NCBI RefSeq assembly: GCF_947077765.1
Contig: NZ_CAMTTF010000001.1
Coordinates: 904,818 to 968,817, forward strand
Source of the DNA: Salinibacter grassmerensis
Lineage (GTDB): Bacteria > Bacteroidota > Rhodothermia > Rhodothermales > Salinibacteraceae
Length of the DNA stretch: 64,000 nt
Direction: 5' to 3'
A model generated the notes under the pieces. That model was not told where the DNA came from, did not search any database, and worked only from the letters and a program-made list of their open reading frames with translations. A program made the position numbers and the translations under genes. This document shows, in pieces, positions 29,666 through 37,889 of the stretch (position 1 is the stretch's first letter; each line of letters starts with the position of its first letter).

Positions 29666-29719
29666 CGTAGGTGCCGCCATGGGCATCCCCCACTGTTGTT
29701 TCCTAATGCGATATTCTGC

Positions 29720-30337
29720 ATGAGTAACGAGGCACACGAGCATCAATCCGGATCGACGGCGACCGAAGAGGGACAAGAGGCCGGCCCCGAGCAATTCTCT
29801 GGGCGGCCGCTTCTGCTGATGGACGCCGAAGACGCGCCGTCTGAGGTGCCGAATCCGGACGTGGAGGCCCTCCGCACCCTCGTGGAGGAGGCCGACTGCC
29901 AGTGTGCCCCATACCAGTCGGTGGCCGTGGCCGCCGTACAGATTCTGGAGAAGGCCCTTCGCTACGAGCGGCAAGCGGCGAGCGCGGCCCTTTCCCTTGG
30001 GCAGCAGGAGAAGATGAGGTCCATGGTGGAAACGGCGGAGCGGGCCGTATCGGTGCTGCGCGACACGCTTACCGCACAGGGGCACAAGGTGATGCACCTG
30101 TGCACCGAGAAGTCCCCGACCGAGCCGGCGACGGCCTCCGACGACGCGGGCCAGCCCTGGTGGTTCACGCTGTCCAGTGCTTTGGAGGTGCTGGAGCAGG
30201 GCACCGACCAGATGACCTCACTCACGACGGGCCAGTCACCGGGCAGTGCCGCCCGCGAGCTGAGTCAACTCATCGCGCAACTCCTCCGGAGCCACCACGA
30301 TGCACTGCTGTTGGAGGCCGAAGGGTGGATCTCGTAG
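29720..30337 (+). CDS. Unknown acidic soluble protein
   Basis: The 205-residue product has no signal peptide or membrane segment. The first 50 residues are Gly/Glu rich and probably disordered (HEHQSGSTATEEGQEAG). The rest is predicted to be mostly helical, with a CQC pair in EEADCQCAPYQSVAVAAVQI, a helix ALRYERQAASAALSLGQQEK, and a second helical part after QPWWFTLSSALEVLEQGTDQ. I recognise no family. The ATG at 29720 was chosen because the frame's earlier part (from 29612) reads like noncoding leader and contains the 29638-29665 stem. It lies 141 bases before lysS on the same strand and 172 bases after the DUF2520 gene. Confidence 0.6.
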   Translation: MSNEAHEHQSGSTATEEGQEAGPEQFSGRPLLLMDAEDAPSEVPNPDVEALRTLVEEADCQCAPYQSVAVAAVQILEKALRYERQAASAALSLGQQEKMRSMVETAERAVSVLRDTLTAQGHKVMHLCTEKSPTEPATASDDAGQPWWFTLSSALEVLEQGTDQMTSLTTGQSPGSAARELSQLIAQLLRSHHDALLLEAEGWIS

Positions 30338-30478
30338 AGACGCCTGGCGCTCCGTCCGGAGCGATGTCCTTAGAGGAGGTCGTCGGCCCGTCGTCGAAGG
30401 GAAGACCTCCCGTGGCCGAGTGCCTCGTCCGACTGCTCGTGTACGTTTGCTCTCTTCCATTGACGATCCAGTTTCCGA

Positions 30479-32023
30479 ATGTCCTCCGCATCCTCAGAGC
30501 TCAGCGAACAAGAACAGCGCCGACGTGAAGAGCGCGAAGCACTCGAACGGCGCGGCATCGACCCTTACCCTTACGCGTGGGATGTGGATGCCCATGCCGA
30601 TGCGATTCTCGATACGTTCGACGATGACCTGCATCAGCCGGAGGACGGAGAAGTCGGAGGATACAAGGTCTCGATCGCCGGTCGCATTACAGGGCTTCGG
30701 GTAATGGGGGGCTCGGCGTTTTTCGATCTTCGGGACGAGACGGGCACGATTCAGGTCTACGTGCGCTCCCAGGACCTGGGCGAAGACTTCTACGACGAGG
30801 TCTTTACGGAGCTGTTCGACATTGGAGACATCGTGGGGGTCGAGGGATTTGTCTTCCGCACGGGAATGGGGGAGGTGACCGTCCGGGCCGCCGACGAGTT
30901 TCAGTTGCTCGCGAAGGCCCTGCGGCCGCTGCCGGTGGTGAAGGAGACCGAGGAAGAGACCTACTACGAGGTGACGGACAAAGAATTTCGATACCGGCAG
31001 CGGTACGTCGACCTCGCAGTGAACGAGGACGTGCGGGACGTCTTTCGGCAGCGGTCCGAGCTCATTTCCACGATGCGTAGCTTCCTGGACGAGCAGGGGT
31101 GCCTGGAGGCGGAGACGCCTGTCCTCCAGCCCGTGTACGGTGGGGCGTCGGCCTCTCCGTTCAAGACGCACCACAACGCGCTCGACATGCCGCTCTACCT
31201 CCGAATCGCGGATGAGCTCTATCTAAAGCGGCTGTTGGTGGGGGGCTTCGAGGGCGTCTACGAGATCGGGAAGGACTTTCGGAACGAGGGCCTGAGCCGG
31301 TTCCACAATCCGGAGTTCACCATGATGGAGTGCTACGTGGCCTATAAGGACTACCGGTGGATGATGGACCTGACGGAGAACCTTCTCCGCACGGCCACCA
31401 CCGCGCTGCACGACACGCCCATGGTGGAGTTTGAGGGGGACACGATTGACTTCGGGGAGGGCTGGGCACGCATTCCGTTCTTCGAGGCCATTGAGGAGGC
31501 GACCGGCTTCGATCTGTATCAGGCCGACGCCGATCGGGTCTACGACGTGGCGGCCAATGAGCTGGGGCTGGAGGAGGTGGAGGCCGACATGGACCTTGGA
31601 GGGCTCCTCGACGAAATCTTTAGCGAGACGGTGGAGCCGACGCTCATCCAGCCCACCTTCGTGACCGACTATCCGATCGAGTTGAGTCCCCTCGCCAAGA
31701 AGCACCGCGAGAAGGAGGGGCTCGTAGAGCGCTTCGAGCTCGTGGTCGCGGGGCGTGAGGTGGCCAACGCGTTCAGCGAGCTCAACGACCCGCAGGACCA
31801 GCGCGAGCGATTTGAGCGGCAGGCGCGCCAGCGTGCCGCGGAGGTTGACGAGGACGTCGACCCCGAAGCCCTCATCGACGAAGACTACCTGCGGGCCCTG
31901 GAGTACGGGATGCCGCCCGCAGCCGGGCTGGGTGTTGGCATCGACCGCCTCACCATGATCCTTACCGGTCAAGAGTCGATCCGCGACGTCATTCTCTTTC
32001 CCCTCCTCCGCCCCGAGCAGTAG
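30479..32023 (+). CDS. lysS: Lysyl-tRNA synthetase, class II
   Basis: LysRS charges tRNA-Lys. The 514-residue product has the N-terminal OB-fold anticodon-binding domain (about 60-165, with VSIAGRITGLRVMGGSAFFDL) and the class II catalytic core. Motif 2 is in FRNEGLSRFHNPEFTMME near residues 266-283, and motif 3 is GVGIDRLTMILTGQESIRDV near 484-503. KTHHNALDMPLYLRIADELY is the highly conserved segment between motifs 1 and 2. Length and order are those of bacterial class II LysRS. The start at 30479 (MSSASSELSEQEQ) gives the usual helical N-terminal extension. A long inverted repeat begins 10 bases after the stop. Confidence 0.97.
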   Translation: MSSASSELSEQEQRRREEREALERRGIDPYPYAWDVDAHADAILDTFDDDLHQPEDGEVGGYKVSIAGRITGLRVMGGSAFFDLRDETGTIQVYVRSQDLGEDFYDEVFTELFDIGDIVGVEGFVFRTGMGEVTVRAADEFQLLAKALRPLPVVKETEEETYYEVTDKEFRYRQRYVDLAVNEDVRDVFRQRSELISTMRSFLDEQGCLEAETPVLQPVYGGASASPFKTHHNALDMPLYLRIADELYLKRLLVGGFEGVYEIGKDFRNEGLSRFHNPEFTMMECYVAYKDYRWMMDLTENLLRTATTALHDTPMVEFEGDTIDFGEGWARIPFFEAIEEATGFDLYQADADRVYDVAANELGLEEVEADMDLGGLLDEIFSETVEPTLIQPTFVTDYPIELSPLAKKHREKEGLVERFELVVAGREVANAFSELNDPQDQRERFERQARQRAAEVDEDVDPEALIDEDYLRALEYGMPPAAGLGVGIDRLTMILTGQESIRDVILFPLLRPEQ

Positions 32024-32032
32024 TTGGCAGCG

Positions 32033-32081
32033 CAGGCGACGCGGTGCTCATTGCACGTCAGCGTGCGGAGCGCGTCGCCTG
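32033..32081 (+). repeat. Long stem-loop immediately after lysS
   Basis: Perfect 11-bp arms CAGGCGACGCG (32033-32043) and CGCGTCGCCTG (32071-32081) enclose 27 bases. Within these, GCACG and CGTGC can form a second hairpin with a 4-base loop. It starts 10 bases after the lysS stop. There is no T-run, so it may protect the mRNA 3' end or help factor-dependent termination rather than act as an intrinsic terminator. Confidence 0.5.
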
Positions 32082-32228
32082 GGCGCCCGGATGTCCCTCG
32101 CCAAGATGGCTCGCGCTTGTCTGCTAAAGGAGGTGCGGTGCCGACCGAGCCCCGGTGAGTCCGTCGAGAAGGCCAGCCATCAGAACCATGTGGTGCCCGT
32201 AATGAGCGCACGTCCGGTGGGCCCCAAC

Positions 32229-32264
32229 AAAAAACGGGCGGACCCCCGACAGGGGATCCGCCCG
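32229..32264 (-). terminator. Intrinsic terminator of the PKD/OmpA lipoprotein gene
   Basis: On the minus strand CGGGCGGA pairs with TCCGCCCG (8 bp, extendable by a CCCC/GGGG inner stem) and is followed directly by TTTTTT. It lies 30 bases after the stop of the lipoprotein gene at 32295. This is the clearest terminator in the window. Confidence 0.85.
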
Positions 32265-32294
32265 AAAAGGCGGTCCGAATGGACGCGGAAGGAG

Positions 32295-33269
32295 CTACAT
32301 GCCGTCGTCTTCACGCTGCGGCAGCGAGTCGGCACGGCGGTACTGGCGCGTGCCGCCCTTCTTTGAGGTTACGCCCTCAACCCGGCCCTGGCCACCGGTC
32401 ATGATGCGGGAGCCGGGCACGCCGTTGTTCTGGTAGAAGCTGGATACGGCCTCGGCGCGGTCCTCCGAAAGCGACTGCACGTTGCGCTCGCCCGGGGCGG
32501 CGAAGCCCTCAACCTGTACGCTCAGGTTCGGGCAGTCGGAGAGGATGTCAGCGTTTTCCTGAAGGCTTTCCTCGCCTTCCTCGGTCAGCGTGCTGGAGTT
32601 GCGGTCGAAGAACGCCGAGTTCATCTCACTCACAGTCGTGCAAACCTCCGGAAGCACGCGGTTGACGCGAACGGTCACCGTCCGGGTGTCTTCTCCTACG
32701 TCGTTGGAGGTCTCGAGGCGTGCGGTGTACTGGCCCGGCTCCTCGTAGGTGTGTCTGGGCGACTGGCTCATCGACGAAGATCCGTCTCCGAAGCTCCAGC
32801 TCCGTGAAATGGGCGAGTCCCCCTGCACGTTGCTTCTGAAGCGCACCGTCTCGCCTTCATCGACGGGATTGGGCGTCGCGTTGATCGACGTAATGGAGGC
32901 GGGCTGCGGCGGCGGGACTACACGCACGGAGATGGTGTCCGAATCGGAGCCCCCTTCGTTGCTCGCCTGAAACCGGATGGCATACTGCCCCGTCGAGCTG
33001 TAGCTGTGATTTGTCAGCAGCCCGGAGCCCGTCGAGCCGTCGCCGAACTCCCAGGTGTAGGTCAGAGGGTCGTCGGCCTCCTCCTCGTTGATTGAGGCTT
33101 CGAACGTGCCGGTCTCATCAGTCTCGAGGGTGTCGGGGCCACTCACCGACTGTACGACGGGAGCGGTCGATCCACAACCAGCGAGGAACAGCCCTCCGAC
33201 AATGAGAAGAAGAGGGGCCCAGAGTGAAGAGAGGGATTGCGCGCTCGAAGAGATATTGGGGTTCGTCAT
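32295..33269 (-). CDS. PKD-domain and OmpA-like lipoprotein
   Basis: The 324-residue product is an exported lipoprotein: a hydrophobic signal (LWAPLLLIVGGLF) ends in the lipobox LAGC with Cys32. Two PKD-like beta-sandwich repeats follow at about 40-118 and 122-205, each with the signature WxFGDGS (TWEFGDGSTGSG, SWSFGDGSSSMSQ) and an HxYxxxGxYxxR strand. The C-terminal part (about 215-305) is OmpA-like, with FFDRNSSTLTEEGEESLQEN, a GFAAPGE strand and LSEDRAEAVSSFYQNNGV, and would bind peptidoglycan. PKD repeats suggest an extracytoplasmic structural role linking outer-membrane or surface partners to the wall. It has its own terminator. Confidence 0.82.
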   Translation of the reverse strand: MTNPNISSSAQSLSSLWAPLLLIVGGLFLAGCGSTAPVVQSVSGPDTLETDETGTFEASINEEEADDPLTYTWEFGDGSTGSGLLTNHSYSSTGQYAIRFQASNEGGSDSDTISVRVVPPPQPASITSINATPNPVDEGETVRFRSNVQGDSPISRSWSFGDGSSSMSQSPRHTYEEPGQYTARLETSNDVGEDTRTVTVRVNRVLPEVCTTVSEMNSAFFDRNSSTLTEEGEESLQENADILSDCPNLSVQVEGFAAPGERNVQSLSEDRAEAVSSFYQNNGVPGSRIMTGGQGRVEGVTSKKGGTRQYRRADSLPQREDDGM

Positions 33270-33607
33270 AGGGTTGATGGTGTTTTAGAGGAAGTAAAGG
33301 CCGAGAGAAGAGAAACAGTGGCTCCCCAGGGCCACCCCCACTGGAGAGTTCAGGTTCTGCCATACGATAGGAATGTACAGAACGCGGTTCGGACACGCAA
33401 TTGCTTCCCCGAGAATAAATTCGAGGTCTCCAAGAAGAAACCACCCATGAAATAGAGCCGGCGATTCTCCTTCAAAATGGGGGGCAACGACGCCCGCAGG
33501 GAGAAGCGTCAATTCTGTCCCGAATAAGGGCGAGAACTGAGGTCCCGCGGTGCGTCCGTGTCCGTGGGGTTGACGAGAGAGAGGAAAAGGGGAGTAAAAA
33601 GAAGATG
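33270..33607. other. Intergenic region between rpsT and the lipoprotein gene
   Basis: These 338 bases separate rpsT and the lipoprotein gene, both on the minus strand. They should hold the rpsT 3' end and the lipoprotein promoter. I see no gene, no good terminator and no TAnnTTTG element. Confidence 0.45.
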
Positions 33608-33862
33608 CTACTCTAAGGCATCTACGTGCTTCTCAAGCTTGCTCTTTCTATTGGCGGCCTTGTTTTTGTGAATGACTCCCTTGGCGGCAAGACGGTCCAG
33701 GTCGCCCTTCACGTCGTTGAGCAGGTCTTCGGCTTCTTCCTTGTCGTCCAGGGAGCGCAGCTCTTTGATCTTCGTGCGGACGCGGCTTTTCTGCGACTTG
33801 TTGCGCTTTTGGCGCTTCTCGTTCTGTCGCATGCGCTTCTTTGCGGATTCGTGTCGGGGCAT
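33608..33862 (-). CDS. rpsT: 30S ribosomal protein S20
   Basis: S20 binds 16S rRNA early in small-subunit assembly. The 84-residue product has the typical all-helical, very basic composition and the family pattern. It starts with PRHESAKKRMRQNEKRQKRN, has RTKIKELRSLDD in the middle, and ends with a conserved KGVIHKNKAANRKSKL. It is one of the few basic proteins in the window. The ATG at 33862 gives the standard N-terminus. The gene is divergent from the M23/ATP synthase cluster. Confidence 0.95.
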   Translation of the reverse strand: MPRHESAKKRMRQNEKRQKRNKSQKSRVRTKIKELRSLDDKEEAEDLLNDVKGDLDRLAAKGVIHKNKAANRKSKLEKHVDALE

Positions 33863-34164
33863 GGTCTGGGGGAATGGAGGTAGGTGAGCAGAGAGTAGTG
33901 GTCAGTGGCGGTCAGGATTGCCTCGGACGCATCGCTCGAGCCGCCGGCGGGTTCCTGACGCCCGTAGAAGATTGTGCGAGTCGTCTCGGGGTTCAAAGAT
34001 GTTTCTTTTGGATAACGGTTTAGAAACCGAAACCCCCGTGGTCCGTTCCTCACCAATAAGATTTGTTTTCTCCCTCCAGCCCCGACACTCAGGCTGCTCG
34101 GTGACAGGACTGGACCGGTGTTTCACGTCTTTAATATCCGACACTTGGCAGAAGAAGAGGTGTT
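33863..34164. other. Divergent promoter region between rpsT and the M23 gene
   Basis: These 302 bases must contain the promoters of rpsT (minus) and of the M23/bactofilin/ATP synthase cluster (plus). The part near 34010-34085 is relatively AT-rich. A purine-rich ribosome-binding stretch (AGAAGAGGTG) lies just before the M23 ATG. I find no exact TAnnTTTG element on either strand and no gene. Confidence 0.4.
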
Positions 34165-35061
34165 ATGTGGTCGTTCTTCGCGGACCTCATTCGAAACGTG
34201 GGCACCGAGCACACCATCGTCGTCATGGACGCGGAAGGGGTGGGCAAGACTCGGCGCTACCACGTCCGCCCGTCGCGCATGATTACGATGTGGGGCGGGA
34301 GCTTAGTCGGGGCCGGGCTCCTCGTGGCCCTTCTGGTCGTCTTTACACCGCTGCGCACCCAGATTCCGGGCTACGGAACGAAGGAAATGGAGGAGAACGC
34401 CCGCCTAAACACCCTCCGTGTGCAGGCGCTTCAGGATTCGCTCTCTGCCCAGCGGGACTACATTCAGCGCCTCCGTCGACTCATCACCGGTCGGGTCGAC
34501 CCGGCGCCCCCCTCGGACGGGGCCCGTTCGGAATCTGGGCTAGGAGCTGAGACAGGAGCGCCGATGGGGCCGGAGCCGTCGACGGCCGGTAGAGGCACCG
34601 GGGAGGCTGCCCGCGAGGTCCACCAGCAACCGGCCTTCACGCCGAGCACCAGCTCGGCCGCCGCCGCGGATGCCCTTGTGGGGCTTTCGTTTCCGCTCTC
34701 GCCTCCGATCGCGAACGGGTTTCCCACCCGCGGCTTCGACGTAGAGACCGGGCACTACGGCATTGACGTAGCAGTGTCCGAGGGCGATTACGTTCGGTCC
34801 ATCGGGGCCGGGTACGTCGTCTGGGCTGACTGGACGCAGGATGGCGGCTACACGATTGCGGTTCAGCATGCCGGTGGATACCTTTCAGTTTACAAACACA
34901 GCAAGCGCCTGCTCAAGCAACTGGGCGATCGGGTGACGGCGCAGGAGCCGCTCGCGGTGACCGGAAACACGGGCGCGGTGACGACCGGCCCGCACCTGCA
35001 CTTTGAGCTCTGGCAGAATGGCCTTGCTCAGGGGCCGAACTCCTACATTGCAGGCTGGTAG
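34165..35061 (+). CDS. M23-family cell-wall endopeptidase (membrane-anchored)
   Basis: This zinc peptidase should cut peptidoglycan cross-links or act as a regulator of such enzymes at the inner membrane. The 298-residue product has a short cytoplasmic start and one membrane helix at about 46-66 (GGSLVGAGLLVALLVVFTPL). A coiled-coil stretch (about 75-110, LNTLRVQALQDSLSAQRDYI) and a low-complexity linker follow. The LytM domain begins near 175, with zinc ligands in GHYGIDVA (His and Asp) and the HLHFEL motif near the end. It is 50 bases before a bactofilin gene. M23 peptidase plus bactofilin is a known pair in bacterial cell-shape control. Confidence 0.9.
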   Translation: MWSFFADLIRNVGTEHTIVVMDAEGVGKTRRYHVRPSRMITMWGGSLVGAGLLVALLVVFTPLRTQIPGYGTKEMEENARLNTLRVQALQDSLSAQRDYIQRLRRLITGRVDPAPPSDGARSESGLGAETGAPMGPEPSTAGRGTGEAAREVHQQPAFTPSTSSAAAADALVGLSFPLSPPIANGFPTRGFDVETGHYGIDVAVSEGDYVRSIGAGYVVWADWTQDGGYTIAVQHAGGYLSVYKHSKRLLKQLGDRVTAQEPLAVTGNTGAVTTGPHLHFELWQNGLAQGPNSYIAGW

Positions 35062-35111
35062 CTGACGCCAGAGCGACGACCACATCCCCTTTGGACCTCT
35101 ACCTTTCGCTA

Positions 35112-35612
35112 ATGGGCCTCTTCGCCAACTCGCAAACGGACGACGCTTCATCCTCCATGGCTAACCAGACACGTACCGTTCAGGATCAGGTCAATCTCGT
35201 CGGGGAAGGCACCGTCTTTGAGGGAACCGTGCGAGCGGAAAGTGATGTCCGCGCCAGCGGCCGCATCGTGGGGACCCTTGAGGTCGATGGCAAAACAATG
35301 ATCGCCGAAGAGGGGGAGGTCGAGGGGGAGATCATCGCGACCAATGTTGAGATTGCTGGTCAGGTACAGGGGGAAATTTACGTCGACGAGCGCCTCGTCC
35401 TCAAAAGCACCGCACAGGTGGACGGGACGATTGAGACGGATCGCTTGGTCGTGGAAGAGGGGGCGGAGTTTTCGGGCGAGTGCGAGATGGGCACGACCCT
35501 CTCCGAAAGCAAGGTGCCCTCTGGTGAGGAGAATTGGGGGCGCGACTCCGTGCCCTCCGAGCGATCTGGGGCTGAGGAGGCGGAGCCGTCCGGGGAAGCG
35601 ACTGAGGCGTAG
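35112..35612 (+). CDS. Bactofilin-family cytoskeletal protein
   Basis: Bactofilins polymerise without nucleotide into membrane-bound filaments that place cell-wall enzymes. The 166-residue product has a short N-terminus and then the right-handed beta-helix core at about 30-120, made of repeated short strands with V/I and G turns. Examples are VFEGTVRAESDVRASGRIVG, VEGEIIATNVEIAGQVQGEI and STAQVDGTIETDRLVVEEGA. An acidic, disordered tail of about 45 residues follows (EAEPSGEATEA). The ATG at 35112 is preferred over the TTG at 35091. It lies directly between the M23 peptidase gene and atpZ. Confidence 0.88.
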   Translation: MGLFANSQTDDASSSMANQTRTVQDQVNLVGEGTVFEGTVRAESDVRASGRIVGTLEVDGKTMIAEEGEVEGEIIATNVEIAGQVQGEIYVDERLVLKSTAQVDGTIETDRLVVEEGAEFSGECEMGTTLSESKVPSGEENWGRDSVPSERSGAEEAEPSGEATEA

Positions 35613-35663
35613 GCACGGGGCCGATCCGGGCCGTGCCGTCCAGGCCATCGGTGCACGCTGACA

Positions 35664-35975
35664 ATGAATCATGCAGAAGACCAGGCTCCCGCTGAATCGG
35701 GCGAGTCATCGACCAACCACCCCGATGCTCCCCCGCCTGACCAAGAGAACTCCTTGGAGGGGGCGGGACCATGGAGAAGTGCCCTTCGTGACATTGCCCC
35801 GTATCTCGACCTGGGCTGGCGCCTTGCAGGGGTGGCCGCCTTTCCACCTCTCATCGGAGCGGGCATCGACGTGCAGTTCCAGACCACCCCCTGGGGGTTG
35901 TTCATCGGGGCCGCGATCGGCCTCGTGGGGGCCGGGCTCCAGCTCCGGCGGCTTCAGCAAGAATTTCGCTCCTGA
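35664..35975 (+). CDS. atpZ: AtpZ/AtpI-like ATP synthase accessory membrane protein
   Basis: The 103-residue product has an acidic, Pro-rich N-terminal 40 residues. Two membrane helices follow, at about 51-70 (LGWRLAGVAAFPPLIGAGID) and 74-93 (TPWGLFIGAAIGLVGAGLQ), with the short turn between them typical of the AtpZ/AtpI group. These proteins help c-ring assembly and may carry Mg2+ or Ca2+. It is the first ATP-synthase-related gene of the cluster, 51 bases after the bactofilin gene. AtpZ rather than AtpI is preferred because only two helices are present. Confidence 0.75.
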   Translation: MNHAEDQAPAESGESSTNHPDAPPPDQENSLEGAGPWRSALRDIAPYLDLGWRLAGVAAFPPLIGAGIDVQFQTTPWGLFIGAAIGLVGAGLQLRRLQQEFRS

Positions 35976-36182
35976 ACGTCGCAGCGGGCCGCCGTAACGA
36001 GCGCGTCAGATCCTGGAGCGCTCTCCGAGATTCTTTCATGCATGATTCACCGCTTCTCATAAGTCCTGCACTGCCCCGATGCGTAGCTTCAGTGTCAGTA
36101 TAGGAAAGTCGATATAGGTGAAGCGGGGCATTTTCCCACACTGCTCGTTTGTCGACTGCATTGACCAACCGTCGGTACCACG

Positions 36183-36491
36183 ATGACAACTGGGCTGTGG
36201 CTGGGCCTCGGAGGAGGGATTGCAACGGTGGGAATCCACGTCCTTGCTCGCGTGCTGACGCACTACGCGGCTCTGCGGGCATCGGATCGAAAAACGTTCC
36301 TGGTCATCGAGCTGGGCGGGCTCGGCGGACGAATGGGCTTCGTGTTCGTGGTGATGATTCTGGTTCTCCTGTACGCTCCGGTCCACGTACCGACGTACGT
36401 GGGGACCCTCCTCGGGCTGCTATTCGTGAGTATTGCCTCCGAGATTTGGATGATTGTTCGCCGGATGAGGCAAGATGGCCTCATGGCCTGA
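36183..36491 (+). CDS. Small membrane protein in the AtpI position
   Basis: The 102-residue product has three hydrophobic segments, at about 4-24 (GLWLGLGGGIATVGIHVLAR), 49-67 (RMGFVFVVMILVLLYAPV) and 70-92 (PTYVGTLLGLLFVSIASEIW). It lies between atpZ and atpB, 57 bases before atpB, which is where the AtpI-like assembly protein is normally encoded. Sequence likeness to AtpI is weak, so the role is inferred from position and topology. A 207-base gap precedes it. Confidence 0.6.
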   Translation: MTTGLWLGLGGGIATVGIHVLARVLTHYAALRASDRKTFLVIELGGLGGRMGFVFVVMILVLLYAPVHVPTYVGTLLGLLFVSIASEIWMIVRRMRQDGLMA

Positions 36492-36548
36492 AGCCAACGG
36501 TTGCCACTCCGGCGCGCACGTGATCGCTGTTGCACAGATACAGACCTT

Positions 36549-37787
36549 ATGATCGGTCGGGTTCGTCCTCTGCGAATTGTTGCCCTCCTCGTGCTGGGAA
36601 TGAGTCTGGCACTACCCGCCGCGCCCGCAGAGGCGGCGGACGGAGAGGTGACTCTTGAGAGCATCGTCAACAATACCATCCTTGGACACGCCAAGGACGG
36701 CTACTACTTGAACTTCAAGCCGTTTGCGCAGGTCGAACTCCCGCGCATCATGATCGTCCGCACGGCGGACGGAGCACTGACCCTCGAAGCCTACGGAAGT
36801 ACGAAGGGGCTTCTACAGAACGGACCGTACGGCCTCGCCGCCCATGGGGATGAGGGAGAGGGGCACGCCAGTCCAATCACAGGATCGGCGGAGCTTGCGG
36901 AAGCCATCGAGGCGAAAGAGCACCTCCACAGCGCAGCGGTCCGAACCAGTGGGGAAGTCGTCGCCGACCTCTCTATCTCTCGGCACCTTATCTTTGGGCT
37001 GCTGGCGATGCTCATCGTGCTGGGGATCTTTATTGCCCTGGCGCAACGCTACAAGAAGGCCCACGACCGCCCCGAGGCCCCTCAAGGCATCTTTCAGAAT
37101 ATGATGGAGGTGCTTGTCGTTTTCGTCCGCGACGAAATTGCGAAGCCCAACATTCCGGACGGAAAGTGGCGCACATTTCTGCCCTATCTGCTGACGGCGT
37201 TCTTTTTCATTCTCGTCGCCAATATTCTGGGGCTCGTGCCGTTTGCGGGGGCGGCGACGTCCAACATCGCGGTGACGGGGGTGATGGCCATCATGACATT
37301 CTCCATCGTGCTCCTCTACGGCTCGTCCGACTACTACAAGGAACTGCTGACGGGCCCACCGGACGCCCCGGTTCCCATTCGGATCATCCTGGTGCCCATT
37401 GAGATCATTGGTCTCGTGATGCGGCACCTCGCCCTCGCAATTCGTTTGTTTGCAAATATGATGGGCGGGTCGCTAATCATCTTCAGCCTCATCGGGCTGG
37501 TTTTCATGATGAACGTGATCATGGGGGAGGCGGCGGCCTGGTCGACCACCGTCATTAGCATAGGATTCACCGTCTTCATCTTGTTGCTTAAGCTGCTCGT
37601 TGCCTTCATTCAGGCGTACGTGTTCACAATTCTCTCGGCCCTCTTTATCGGGATGTCCGTAGAGGAACATCATTCTGCTGGTGAGGAGGAGACAGAGCCC
37701 GACGTCGGCCTTGACGGCCGGGTCGAGGAGCGCCTCGACGCTGTGGAAGACAAGATGGAGGAACGCGTACAGCCGACGACGGCCTAG
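36549..37787 (+). CDS. atpB: ATP synthase F0 subunit a
   Basis: Subunit a forms the two proton half-channels that drive the c-ring. The 412-residue product is much longer than the E. coli protein (271). It has a signal-like N-terminus (VALLVLGMSLALPAAPAEA) and about 130 extracytoplasmic residues (with VTLESIVNNTILGHAKDGYY) before the first clear helix near 140 (HLIFGLLAMLIVLGIFIALA), an arrangement seen in Bacteroidota. The essential Arg is Arg299 in HLALAIRLFANMMGGSL. A C-terminal acidic tail of about 38 residues (EEETEPDVGLDGR) faces the cytoplasm and fits a halophile. The ATG at 36549 directly begins the signal. A hairpin follows 2 bases after the stop. Confidence 0.95.
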   Translation: MIGRVRPLRIVALLVLGMSLALPAAPAEAADGEVTLESIVNNTILGHAKDGYYLNFKPFAQVELPRIMIVRTADGALTLEAYGSTKGLLQNGPYGLAAHGDEGEGHASPITGSAELAEAIEAKEHLHSAAVRTSGEVVADLSISRHLIFGLLAMLIVLGIFIALAQRYKKAHDRPEAPQGIFQNMMEVLVVFVRDEIAKPNIPDGKWRTFLPYLLTAFFFILVANILGLVPFAGAATSNIAVTGVMAIMTFSIVLLYGSSDYYKELLTGPPDAPVPIRIILVPIEIIGLVMRHLALAIRLFANMMGGSLIIFSLIGLVFMMNVIMGEAAAWSTTVISIGFTVFILLLKLLVAFIQAYVFTILSALFIGMSVEEHHSAGEEETEPDVGLDGRVEERLDAVEDKMEERVQPTTA

Positions 37788-37789
37788 CC

Positions 37790-37806
37790 CCGGGAGTGAT
37801 TCCCGG
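37790..37806 (+). promoter_or_regulatory. Intercistronic hairpin between atpB and atpE
   Basis: Perfect 6-bp arms CCGGGA and TCCCGG flank a 5-base loop, starting just after the atpB stop (TAG at 37785-37787). There is no T-run, so transcription should continue. It could block 3'-to-5' decay or set the high yield of subunit c relative to a. Confidence 0.45.
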
Positions 37807-37889
37807 AAAACGCCGTGAGGCTGCGTACCGATACGACCGCTGCATGACCACTTCGCATACTGTACACATCACACTCGGAGAAGAACACT

